From positions 62,001 through 126,000 of the forward strand of contig JABWDB010000018.1 of assembly GCA_019614645.1 (NCBI GenBank): a stretch of 64,000 nucleotides of DNA, in the 5' to 3' direction. The notes under the pieces are model-generated. The model was given only the letters and a program-made list of their open reading frames with translations, was not told the origin of the DNA and ran no database searches. Position 1 is the first letter of the stretch. Each line of letters starts with the position of its first letter. The translations under genes and the position numbers were made by a program. Below are positions 40,945 to 50,950 of the stretch, in pieces. This DNA comes from Stratiolaelaps scimitus (Eukaryota > Arthropoda > Arachnida > Mesostigmata > Laelapidae).

Positions 40945-41110
40945 GAGCAGCTCGAGCGGAGCCGGCTGGGCTACTCAGAAAATTTGTGTGCTCTGGCACA
41001 AAAACGTTTTTTTTGTTGGACATGAGTCCAATACTTTGAGCATCAAATTTTAAACGAATATATGGTCATTCATTTTTAATATTGATCATTTTGTGTTTTT
41101 GTTGTTATGC

Positions 41111-41230
41111 TCATGTTGTTTCCTCTGTGGTTGCTTGGTAAGGATTGTCTGGGTTGGGTACTCTTGCATATGTTTCTCTTGTTCTTCTATTGTACATAAG
41201 GTAGATTGCGCATACTACTATTATGCATAG
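41111..41230 (-). CDS. ORF3 of Copia C, C-terminal piece
   Basis: Encodes the end of the TM and the cytoplasmic tail (YNRRTRETYARVPNPDNPYQ, ATTEETT). It is cut from its N-terminal part (47529-47881) by the Copia B insertion at 41230/41231. The frame continues in phase across the insertion once one target copy is discounted. Confidence 0.85.
   Translation of the reverse strand, partial: LCIIVVCAIYLMYNRRTRETYARVPNPDNPYQATTEETT
41226..41230. repeat. Target-site duplication CATAG, left
   Basis: CATAG abuts the TG end of Copia B; the same five bases follow the CA end at 47529-47533. Five bp is the usual Copia duplication length. Confidence 0.85.
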
Positions 41231-41494
41231 TGTTGAGGATTGAGACGTCGACAGTCCACATTCCCACGGTAGGACAGATGGCCAGAACACTAAACAGTTC
41301 CGAGTCCGCCCCCGTCTGGACTGACCGGGGGTAGCGTGTCTAGACGGAGCGACATCTGGAGATCGGGACAATAAACTAGAGAGCATGTCTGTTCACATGC
41401 ACCCATATAGAGGTCACTGACCCCGAATATGCATGTGGTGAACTCAGCCCGTATGGCTTACTCTCTGAGACGCATGCAAAGGGCATCCCATGTA
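41231..41494 (+). repeat. Copia B 5' LTR, truncated
   Basis: Matches the first ~265 bp of the 3' LTR (47037 on), then breaks off after CATCCCATGTATGA, losing about 225 bp of LTR and the primer-binding site. Confidence 0.88.
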
Positions 41495-42053
41495 TGAGGC
41501 AGACGACACAGAACTAGTTACCGCTCTATTCTCAAAATTAACCACGAGTCGTCGTCCCCACAGGACTCAGACACAGTACAATAAGCATAGACCCCACAAC
41601 CGACCGCAAAATACCACACACAAACCTGGTGGAAATTCTAACCAGGCACATCCCAATAGGCGTCCTGACGTCACGTGTTTGGTTGAGGTCGTGTTGGCCA
41701 CTATAGAAATGAGTGCGGAAAAGAAAGATTACGCCTACCCAGAGACGTACTCAGTCGAGACGTCAGCCTGAGGCCCAAGTAGTTGAAGACTCGGAGCTAT
41801 TTGGTGCTACAACAGCACACTCCGATTCCGATTAGGAGTTATGAGTCGTCGACGGCGGCGCATCCCATCATGTCACAAATAACTCATGTAATTTTGCGAC
41901 AGTTAGTCCTTTTCCGGAACCCCGGATAGTCCGAGTTGGCGGAAGTCAAACACTGCAGGCGGTGGGTGACGGAAGTATATATCTCGAACTGCCTGGAAAG
42001 GGCAAACTCAAACTCAACAACGTTTTATTGGTCTCTGGTCGGCGGCTGGTCTC
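41495..42053 (+). pseudogene. Copia B gag end and protease, decayed
   Basis: Reads ELVTALFSKLTTSRRPHRTQ, then a zinc-knuckle remnant visible only after a frameshift (GRVGHYRNEC). Near 41880-42050 it reads FPEPRIVRVGGSQTLQAVGD, the body of a Copia protease, with the active-site region lost. Frameshifts and stops. Confidence 0.65.
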
Positions 42054-42770
42054 ATGGACATGGAATGGTCCATTATCGGAAAGAGTCACTGTTTAACCTT
42101 GTGTAAGGGATCCCAAAGTATTAAAACACAAGATGCAGGCGGATTATTTATATTAAAGGCCAGACCTGTAAGGAATTCTGAATGCCTAGTCATGACTTCG
42201 CGCAAGTCAGGCAATAACTCTGGAACACAGGGTATGAAAAGAACAACTCAAATAACCAATGATGCAACAAATAATAACGCACACATTCAACGACAAAGCA
42301 CGAATACGTCTGTACCAGTTAACGGAACCCCGGCCGGTAATGACAAACGGAATAACTCCGCCATAAGACAAAAACAGACAAGTAAAGTTCTTTTGCAACA
42401 CGCACACGAATCACTGGCGCACATTAATAAACGACAAGTAAAAGAATTCCTAGCTCGAGAGAAAATAAAATACACTGACGATCAACTCAGTTGCGATGCA
42501 TATATAAAAGGAAAGCAGAACCGAGCTACGTACCACTCTAAGCCAAAACACACGCTCATGCGGTCCATGGGACAGATCATCCACGCCGATGTCTGCGGTC
42601 CCATGCAACCATCATTAGGAGGCCACAGATACTTCCTTAGTCTACAAGATGGGTTCTCGAAATTTCGTAAGTCTATTTCATGCATACAAAAGATGAAACC
42701 GCAGATCACGTTAAACATTTTATTCTATGGTTCAATAACCAAACCGGAAAAAGGATTAAGGCGTTTCTAA
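42054..42770 (+). pseudogene. Copia B pre-integrase and integrase N-part
   Basis: Contains LLQHAHESLAHINKRQVKEF, then the CxxC replaced by CDAYIKGKQN (second Cys lost), and IIHADVCGPMQPSLGGHRYF with LQDGFSKFRK. Shifts frame near 42690 into the next part. Confidence 0.8.
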
Positions 42771-45048
42771 GTGACGGAGGGAAGGAATTTGTAAATACAT
42801 ACCTAAGTAATTTCTTTAAAGGTGAGGGGATAGAATTCATTACATCCAACCCCTACACACCTCAACAAAACGGGAAAAGTGAGAGGAATATCCAAACACT
42901 CTCCGCACTGGCTCGAACTATGCTCATTGAGTCTCAATTACCACAATCACTATGGGCAGAAGCCATACAATTTGCAACATATGCGCTAAACATAACAACG
43001 CTTTGCGAACAAACAAATCAAACCGCTCACGAATTGATCTTCAACACAAAAATAAAATTAACCAATCTTCACCCTTTCGGTTCAAAATGTTTCATTTATA
43101 ATCACGACCCAACAAAGACTAAGTGGTCACCCCGCGGAATACAGGCTCGCCTGTGCGGATACACAGAACGTATTGACGGCTTCCGAGTTTATATCGGCGA
43201 AACGCGCCAGGTCAAAACCTCGAAGGATGTCGTCTTTGTGAAAAGAACTCACACTGAGCAGAACGCTCTACCCCAGGGGGAGACAAACAAACAACCAGCA
43301 ATAACAGATCCAGAAGCGAGTACTTCATCGCCTCGGATCGAGTCGACCGATCCGAACGAACAAAAAGGCAACGACCACACAGAGACAAGCGATGAAGAGA
43401 GTGATGAAGAAACAAACAACACTCACACAACACCAACCTCGCATAGAACATTACGGGATAGATCAAACATACAACCACCAAGAAGATTCCAAATAGATCT
43501 AGCCCTGCTGGACTCCGGGGAACCCCAAACACTCAAAGAGGCGCAAAACTCACCAGAATCAGGTGAATGGACTTCCGCAATGCAAGCTGAAATATCAGCT
43601 ATGAACAAACATAAAGTCTGGTCTCTAGTTGATCCACCCGCACATTGCAAGCCGATTGGCTGCAGGTGGGTATACAAGGTGAAGACCGATGCGGACGGTG
43701 CAATTAACCGATATCGAGCCCGACTGGTGGTACAGGGCTTTAGCCAACGAGCCGGGATCGATTATCAAGAATTATACAGCCCAGTCGCACGCTTTGACAC
43801 GCTGAGAACCATCTTCAGCCTATGCGCATCCAAAAGATTACTCCTAAAACAGATCGACATTTCGACAGCATTCCTATACGGTACTGTCGACACGACCATA
43901 TACATGCGTCAGCCTCCAGGATTCGACGACAATAGTGGTCGTGTCTGTCTCCTACACAAGAGCCTTTACGGCCTTAAGCAAGCACCGAGGTGCTTCAACC
44001 AAAAAATACAACAAGTTCTTCTTGGACTCGGCCTGAATCAAAGCCAGACAGATCGCTGTGTCTTCTACAAGCACAGCGATACTGAGACTCTAATTATAGC
44101 CATCTACGTCGATGACGCGATCATCGCTGGCTCAAATAAACATATTATAAAATCCACCATCTCCCAAATACAAAATCACTTCGACATCACGGTGGATGAT
44201 GTTAGTTATTTTCTCGGCTTGCACATAAGCATAGACGACAACCACAACGTCTACATAAACCAGAGAAAATACATACACAGCGTGCTCGAAAGATTTAACA
44301 TGGAGAATTGTCGACCAATCTCCACCCCTGCCGATCCTAGCATTTACAATATTGAAATAATACCTACACCCGAACAGGAACTACCATACCGGGAACTAAT
44401 AGGATCACTATCTTACATTGCATTATGTACGCGACCAGACATCGCCTTCGCGGTCAACTTTCTTGCTCGTTTTCTAGACCAATATAATAACGAACTTTGG
44501 CTTGCAGGACTCAGAATTTTACGCTACCTCAGAGGCACAGTTGACGACTCAATACGCTATTCGTCATCAGGCAGTGAACAACTCGAGTGCTACTCTGACG
44601 CGGACTTCGCAGCATGCAAGTCCACTCGAAGATCGTGTAGTGGTCAGGTGACAACGCTGAACGGTGGACCAATCACTGGGGCTCCAAGCGCCAAACATCC
44701 GTCAGTTTAAGTACTGCCAAGAGTGAATTCATCGCGGTAACACAGTGTGCTCAAACAACACTGTGGCTAAAACAGCTACTCAGAGAACTGTCACACGAAA
44801 TTACCCCGACAATTAACATAGACAATCAGGCTGCCCTAGCCCTAATCAAAAACGCACAATTTCACAAAAGAACAAAACATATTCACGTGAAATTCTGCTT
44901 CCTCCACGAAAAATATACAACAGGAGAGCTTAAATTCTTGTACGTACCTACCCAATTCCAAAAGGCAGATTTTCTCACAAAACCCCTCAATAAAACATTA
45001 TTTGAAGAACAGAAGTCGCTGATTAACCCCCAAAAATGGGAAAAGTAG
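42680..45048 (+). CDS. Copia B integrase C-part, RT and RNase H
   Basis: 676 codons open to 44710: integrase AFLSDGGKEF and TPQQNGKSERN; a hydrophilic linker; RT with WVYKVKTDADGAINRYRARL, YSPVARFDTLRTIF, ISTAFLYG, SLYGLKQAPR and catalytic IYVDDAIIAGS; RNase H LECYSDADFAACKSTRRSCS. A frameshift near 44680 moves the last RNase H part (LSTAKSEFIAVTQC, NIDNQAALALIKN, KADFLTKPL) to another frame, ending at TAG 45046-45048. That stop overlaps the ORF3 start by 13 nt. Here lysine stands where copies A, C and E have the TAG. Confidence 0.9.
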
Positions 45049-45539
45049 CTTTTATCTTGCTAGTCACCCCCGTTCTTCTAATAGCAGCTACAGAGGAGTT
45101 CTACACATACACTAAAGATTGCCCATACAAGTGTATCAACAAAAATATTAGCTGTCTCATAACTGAGGACAATGATGAATTTGTCAACTTATGCATCCAC
45201 TCCGGGGGAGCATGCATTCAAGAGGCGACAGAAAACACAGTCTGCCTCACTCCAAATCAATCACCAGTAGGCGGCTCAAAATCATGGCCTGACTACAAGC
45301 GTAAATACTACCCCACTACCACAACCACCACCAGGCGACCCGATATACCAGACCACAGACTGCATTGGGAAATCGCAATCGTCTCAGCACTAATACCGAC
45401 ACTCGGAATGATTGTCGTGACATTACTACTAATATACTCTGCCAAACACAACAGACTATCCAACGAGAATGAACACATAGTTAGCAACTCACCAGAGGCG
45501 GAAGACCCTTACCCAAATAGTGCGGAAACATTACCGTGA
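45036..45539 (+). CDS. ORF3 of Copia B: secreted/envelope-like membrane protein
   Basis: 167 residues. Hydrophobic signal peptide (1-18, GKVAFILLVTPVLLIAA), Cys-rich ectodomain with six Cys (29, 33, 40, 53, 60, 70), GG.K.WPDYK (79-88), Thr-rich stalk, TM 112-134, and an acidic tail ending DPYPNSAETLP. It aligns with ORF3 of copies C, D and F (C...SCLITE, NTVCL...P.GG...W.DYK, TTTT.RP, TM, DPY). The start overlaps the pol stop. The position after pol is that of env in retroviruses, but no fusion peptide, furin site or heptad repeat is seen, so envelope function is only a guess. Confidence 0.88.
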   Translation: MGKVAFILLVTPVLLIAATEEFYTYTKDCPYKCINKNISCLITEDNDEFVNLCIHSGGACIQEATENTVCLTPNQSPVGGSKSWPDYKRKYYPTTTTTTRRPDIPDHRLHWEIAIVSALIPTLGMIVVTLLLIYSAKHNRLSNENEHIVSNSPEAEDPYPNSAETLP

Positions 45540-45829
45540 ATGAATGAATGCAACGTATACACATCGAGCTACATACAATACCGCTCGGGTTACAATGTTT
45601 AATGATACGAATATATACAAAAGCGCCTCTACACGCGCCTGGCCGACGGCCTATATCACAGAGGAGGACGTGCACATTGTTTACAACTCTTCGTCTTCTC
45701 GCTCCTCTCACATATATACATTTTTTTAAAATTACAAATTTTTACAACACAAAAATATATATATATATATAAATATACATTACTTAAAAAAAAAAAATGC
45801 CGTCTCTTTATAAAACCTGCCTAAATAAA
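45540..45829. other. Spacer between ORF3 and the antisense ORF4 remnant
   Basis: About 290 bp, including an AT microsatellite and A-tract (45720-45800). Corresponds to the 165-bp spacer between convergent ORF3 and ORF4 in copies C and D. Confidence 0.6.
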
Positions 45830-46369
45830 ACGCGGCCCCTGCATCGGCTGGGCAGTACAGCCGGGGGCGGAACATAAGGAGCGGCCCATACTTCGGCCGC
45901 CTCCTCGCGCAGAGGCCCACTCAACAATACGCAGGCGAGCGCGGACGTCGAGAGACAGGTCCGCGCTTTACAACTTAGTTCCTTCGTCGAGAACCGACGA
46001 AGATCATGGAGGACCCGCGGCGAGGTCACTACTACCCGGGACGAGAACCATACGGTCCGGTAGCAACGTACTGGATGTCGGGGGCCCCACCCGCCCGCCG
46101 ACATCGCTAGGAACACGAGTCGCTCCCTCATAAAAATATAATAAAAATAATAAATATACAATTAAAATCGCACCGGCGACCGACGCCGCGGTGGCTATAC
46201 TGACGGCGGCCCGACGGGCCCGCCGGCCCCGTCTTCCGCCTCTTGCTGGCCCTAGGCGGCCGACGCCCTCCGGGAGGCCAAACATTTCGATGCTCTCGTC
46301 ATCGTCGGCATCCAGCTGTGGTCTTTGGGGTGGCGGCGGCATCGTCACACGCCCTGAATGAAGGCGCAT
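45830..46369 (-). pseudogene. ORF4 homologue of Copia B, antisense, frame-shifted
   Basis: Minus strand, so antisense to B. The first frame (46369-46004) has an acidic part (DADDDESIEMF), an Arg-rich stretch, a TM (ATAASVAGAILIVYLLFLLY), then VGPPTSSTLLPDRMVLVPG. That parallels VGPSATTGTTRIVLTPG of copy C. After a shift near 46030, the next frame reads LHDLRRFSTKELSCKARTCL and ALACVLLSG, paralleling VDLRRFSCSGNVCVSAKRRM and CVILP of copy D. Strikingly GC-rich for this element. Clearly homologous in layout and motifs but diverged and broken. Confidence 0.65.
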
Positions 46370-46499
46370 CGCAGATGATGGTGGCGATGACGGTGACGGT
46401 GGCGGTGACGATGTGCACAGCGAGGCCCGAGGTGTGGCCTACGGCGACGGAGCACAAAACTACGACAAGCGTGCTCCGCACGTAGCCACTGAACAAATT

Positions 46500-47036
46500 C
46501 TCGGCCTTCAGTCTTCAAATGAAACAGTAATCGGACCGTTCCCTAGAGAACCACAACGCCCGCAGATCACCGCGGTAATGACGCGTCATTTGACAAAGCG
46601 ATGACATCTCATACCTCACACATGCAGTCGCTCGGAGGGGGAGAGAGCAAGCGAACGTGCACGGAACGCACATGGTGCACGCCACTTCACATCCGAGCGC
46701 CCCATGTGGTGCACGCAGTCAATCTGTGGCGGAACAATCGACCAACGCTGACGGAACACCGACGTCACTGGACCGCGCGTGCTTTCAGCAGAAGAATTCG
46801 ATCTACAACCACCCTGAATCACAGACCCACTCAACAATGGAAAACGCCAACGGAAGCCTCGAGTACGGAATTACATAAACACATTAAAACTCAGATATTA
46901 GCCGTAGATTTTTTTTATTTATGAGTATATACATTCACAAATGATTATGTTGGGACTGACGCATAGACTCGGCATATGCATATTCACTAACCATAAAGAA
47001 AGGGAAAATACAGGTGGACATATCGCCGCGGGGGAG
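46500..47036. other. Copia B region between ORF4 and 3' LTR
   Basis: Non-coding as far as I can see. It ends with GCGGGGGAG, a polypurine tract directly before the LTR TGTTG. By analogy with copies C and D it would hold the ORF4 promoter/leader. Confidence 0.6.
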
Positions 47037-47528
47037 TGTTGAGGATTGAGACGTCGACAGTCCACATTCCCACGGTAGGCCAGATGGTCATAACACTAAA
47101 CAGTCCCGAGTCCACCCCCGTCTAGACTGACCAGGGGTAGCGTGTCTAGACGAAGCGACATCTGGAGATCAGGACAATAAACTAGAGAGCATGTCTGTTC
47201 ACATGGACACATATATATATATATATATAGGGGTCACCGACCCCGAACGTGCATGTGGTGAATTCAGCCGATATGGCTTACTCTCAGAGACACATACAAA
47301 GGGCATCCCATGTATGAATTGGGAGAGGGTACACATGATACCGCCCGTTGGGCGGTACTATCAGAAAGACGCACAACATGATTGGTTGAAACACAGAGTG
47401 TAACATGTAGACATAAACATATAAATACGATTACAGATAAATAAAATTTCACTGTGAGCATTACCATCAACTAAGTGTGTTATCCTTGACGCCCCTATGA
47501 TCTAGTTAGGCTATCTACTACTCCGACA
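47037..47528 (+). repeat. Copia B 3' LTR
   Basis: 492 bp, TGTTGAGGATTG ... CTCCGACA. It has a TA repeat at about 47207-47228 and an AATAAA near 47440. Preceded by a polypurine tract and followed by CATAG. Confidence 0.9.
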
Positions 47529-47881
47529 CATAGTATAATTGTTGTTCCACTGGTTATTTTCCATCCTAAGCACTCTGCTTCAATTTTTGGTCTGGGTGTT
47601 GTGGTGCTGGGTATTTGGTGTTTCTTGTAATCCTCCCATATATTTTCACCTCCTAATGGTGGCCTGTTTTTTCTTAGGCATACCCGTTCGGGTGACGCTT
47701 TCTGTTTGCACAGATTCTCATTTTCAATACAATAGTTTGGAAATATCTCTTTTGATATTTCGGTAATCATACAACTGATCTCTAATGTGATACATTTTAT
47801 ATCACAATCATCATATTTGAAGAACGCGTTTCCATTTTTAACAACGATCAGTGTTGTGACGACGGCTTGGAGAAGCTGCAT
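47529..47881 (-). CDS. ORF3 of Copia C, N-terminal piece
   Basis: Signal peptide (MQLLQAVVTTLIVV), six ectodomain Cys (DCDIKC, SC, YC, LC, VC), GGENIWEDYKKHQ, STTTPRP, then the start of the TM, cut by Copia B. The C-terminal part is at 41111-41230. The start overlaps the end of the RNase H frame by 34 nt. Confidence 0.87.
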
Positions 47882-49160
47882 GATTTCAGCTCTGATAGGC
47901 CTGCCAGTCGTCTCAAGCGCTGTAGCGAGGCTTTTGTTAGAGGTTTGGTTAGTAGATCTGCTTCTTGCAGTTCAGTCGGTGTGTATTGTATTGCTAGCTC
48001 GTTGACTTCAACTCGCTCTCTAATAAAGTGGTACTTTACGTCGATATGCTTCGACCTTTTATGATGCTGTGGGTTAAGTATTAGCTTTATTGCAGACTGA
48101 TTATCAATCTGAATAATGGGTGTCTCCACATGCGAGATTTCATGCAACAATCGTTTAAGCCATAGTGCAGATTTGGCTGTTTCAGCGGCAGCGACAAACT
48201 CCGCTTCTGTTGAGTATAGTGCCACTTGGCTTGACGGGTCGACCCCCACAGTATCCCGATTAGTTCACGGTATGGGAGTTCGGGTTGAATTTCTGTCGTA
48301 TCCTCCAGATATATATTTTTATCTATGGGTACTGTGCTTGGTTTGCAATCTCTCATTTCGAACTTTTCTAGCATTTCTTTTACGTATTTGGCTTGGTGTA
48401 TGAAGACGTCATTGCTCTTATTAATTTCTATTTGTATTCCTAAAAAGTAGGATAGGGGTTTATATGTGATTTCTAGTTCTTGCTTAATCGACTGTAGAAA
48501 GTCAAGAATTATGTGTTCCGATTTGCCTGCGATTATTGCGTCGTCAACGTACATACACAGAATAATTTTTTGTTCGTTGTTTTGATAGAATACGGACGGG
48601 TCGGCTTTGCTCTGTGTAAGTCCTCGTTTGAGAAGCAATTCTTTTAATTTTTGGTGAAAGCTTCTTGGAGCTTGTTTCAGTCCGTATATAGCCCTGTTGA
48701 GTTTGCACACTTTGTTGGTTCCATCTTCGAAACCATGCGGGTGGGTCATATAGACCTCTTCTTTTAGATCGGCGTACAGGAAAGCCGTCTTTACGTCAAA
48801 TTGGTACAAGGTCAGTTTCTCATCCGCTGCTACACTTAAGATAGTGCGGATCGTTTCGAAGCGTGATACAGGGCTAAATAGCTCGTTGTAGTCAAGTCCT
48901 GCCTTTTGTGAATATCCTTTCAGAACAAATCTTGCCTTGAAGCGGTCAAGATCTCCTTGAGCGTTTTTCTTAACTTTATACACCCATTTACAACCTATCG
49001 TTCTGAATCCAGGCGGTAAATCTGTCAATGTCCACAGATTATGGTCTTTCATTGATTACAGTTCTTCTTTCATTGCTTGTATCCAGTTTTTGCTATGAGC
49101 TGACTCGAGTGCTTTTGTTAGCTTGAGAGGGTCGTCTATCTCAGCGCTCCCTGCTGTGTT
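47848..49160 (-). pseudogene. Copia C: RT and RNase H
   Basis: RT (49052-48264) is intact through CKWVYKVKKNAQGDLDRFKA, FDVKTAFLYADLKEEVY, GLKQAPRSFHQKL and catalytic CMYVDDAIIAGKS. About 240 bp are missing after LPYRELIG. The RNase H end (48249-47848) has ALWLKRLLHEI, QIDNQSAIKLIL, KRSKHIDVKYHF, LQEADLLTKPL. Confidence 0.85.
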
Positions 49161-49178
49161 AATCTTGGCTCTATTAAC

Positions 49179-49288
49179 TGTTAAAAAACGGGTTATCGGA
49201 GAGAACTAAAAAAACGATTTAGTCCAACGAAAGGATCGCGCACGGGGCGGACCGAACGAGGATAATTGTAATCGTATGGATATTAAGT
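49179..49288. repeat. Remnant of a short insertion shared with Copia F
   Basis: Begins after ATTAAC (49173-49178) with TGTTAAAAAACGGG and matches the first ~110 bp of the 572-bp insert at 62741-63312. The rest is deleted here. Confidence 0.75.
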
Positions 49289-50212
49289 CGTTTGTTCGTT
49301 CTGGCTCTGTGTTTTCCGCTGTGTGACGTTCATTCGGTTGCTCCTCTGGTGGTTCGGTATCGATTTCGTTTCTCTGTTTGTGGCGTGTCTCAAGTGGACT
49401 TGCTTTCGGAAATATTACTCGCTTTCGTTCACGTTATGGTTTTAGTCTCGGGGTCCCAAATTCGATATCCACTTCCCTGATCACATAGGCCGACCATAAT
49501 TCCTGTGTGACTTTTTGCGTCGAATTTTCTTCTGTTTACATCTTGATTATAGAAGTAGCACTTCGTGCCAAACGGATGAAATTTTCCTAAGTATGGTTTT
49601 TTATTTTGTATTAATTAATTGGCTGATTTTTGGGTTTCTTCGTGGATAGTAATAGCATTTAACACTTGTGCACTAAAATTTATAGCCTCAGCCCAAAAAT
49701 ATTTAGGAAGCTGACTACTGATCAGTTGTGTTCTGGCCAGTTCCACTAGGGTTCTATTTGATCTTTCGGAAATTCCATTTTGTTGGGGAGTTCTAGGGTT
49801 CGAAAAAGTCTGGTCTGCTCCTATATTGTTTAATAATTTCTGAACTATTTTATTTTTAAATTCAGTGCCCTCGTCAGAGTGGAATCCCGTTATGTTACGA
49901 TTCGTTTTATTTCGATACCATGTTGTGAATTGCTATATATACTCTGGAGCTTCGTCTTTGGTCTTCAGAAGGTATATCTTTCTGTATTTGCTGAACTCAT
50001 CAGTGAGACACATGAAGTGCCGAGCTCCTCCGATAGAGTCGATGGTTGATGAACACAGGTCGGCACGTATGACGCCTGTGGACCGGGCTACGGACTCGTC
50101 GGGTTTTGGTCTATAGGTCGCTTTGTGTTGTTTTCCTTGAATGCATGCTTCGCATGTGTCTAAATCATCATTGAACGGTATCTTGTTACGAGTGAGGGCC
50201 TGCTTTACCTTT
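49289..50212 (-). pseudogene. Copia C: integrase region
   Basis: Minus strand reads NRKFDAKSHTGIMVGL type sequence, then TFSNPRTPQQNGISERSNRT, FHSDEGTEFKN, an in-frame TAG before QFTTWYRNK, and further up ADLCSSTIDSIGGARHFMCL. Stops and shifts present. At 50212/50213 it runs straight into the LTR: gag, protease and primer site are deleted. Confidence 0.8.
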
Positions 50213-50706
50213 TGTTAGAAGGCGATAGATTCGATCTGCGTTAGAGTGACTGCAGATACTGCTCACGGCGAGAATGAACACACGGCTTTTCTTTTCTTCT
50301 GCAGCGACACCAGCTCACAACTGCGACCAGCTCCGGTGTCTTCCTTTTCGTTTATTGGCGCTTAAATACCCGCTTACAGTGTTAAGTGTGGTGAGGGAAC
50401 ACTTCAGTGTTTCCGCTTTCGGTCAGTTAGCGTGTCCCTGACCCACTACTGTGGTCAGTCTTCGTTGGCCATGTAGCGGCTTTCGTAATTGCTTATCGCT
50501 GTGTTTTAGATGCTTTAAGTGGTGCGTCATTGCTTGCTTCTTTCTTAGTTTCGTCATATCGCTTTTCATAGATCTATCGTATTGGCTTTCTTATTTTGGT
50601 TGTGTTGTTACATCACTTAGACGTGGACTGAGATTAATAGATGCTTTCGATCTTATTGTTGGTGGGGTCGGAAAACACAGTATCAGTCGCAGGCTGATAT
50701 TCAACA
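50213..50706 (-). repeat. Copia LTR shared by elements C and D
   Basis: 494 bp, TGTTAGAAGG ... TTCAACA. About 98 percent identical by eye to 60336-60830 and clearly related to 39573-40044. A polypurine tract (AAAAAGGGGAAG on minus) lies on the high side, followed by ORF4/ORF3 of D; pol of C is on the low side. Confidence 0.88.
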
Positions 50707-50807
50707 CTTCCCCTTTTTCCGAACACCACTAAAGTTAATATTTTATTTGTTTTATGTAAGCATGTCGGTGTGTCTCAAATTATTTTGAGATATGTATGTC
50801 GTGTAGG

Positions 50808-50888
50808 TATCGTATGTTGCGGATGTATCATCCGAGATTCGGCGACTCTGAGTGAGCGGCGCTGTCATGTATATTCTCTTTCCATTCG
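50808..50888 (+). promoter_or_regulatory. Conserved leader block upstream of ORF4 (copy D)
   Basis: Matches 40140-40235 (TCGTATGTTGCGG ... GAGCGGCGCTGTCATGT ... TTCTCTTTCCATT). No clear TATA box here, unlike copy C. Confidence 0.5.
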
Positions 50889-50950
50889 AGAGACTCTTGC
50901 CTCTTTCTCGAACTTGTATCGATTACTTGAGTTGGAACTAGGGGTACGAT

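Larger units (their letters stand above)
41231..47528 (+). mobile_element. Copia B: plus-strand element inserted in Copia C
   Basis: Bounded by TGTTGAGGATTG (41231) and ...CTCCGACA (47528) with CATAG duplications. Order: truncated 5' LTR, decayed gag, integrase-RT-RNase H, ORF3, antisense ORF4 remnant, polypurine tract (GCGGGGGAG) and full 3' LTR. It is a different subfamily from copies A and C-F but has the same layout. Part of the 5' LTR, the primer site and most of gag are deleted, so it is immobile. Confidence 0.92.

Noticed and set aside
45036..45539. ORF3 as a true retroviral envelope gene
   Set aside because: No fusion peptide, cleavage site or heptad repeats, and far too short; only the position and topology are envelope-like.
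47191..47403. 70-codon frame in the Copia B 3' LTR
   Set aside because: Covers TA repeat and LTR sequence; not open in the 5' LTR in the same way.
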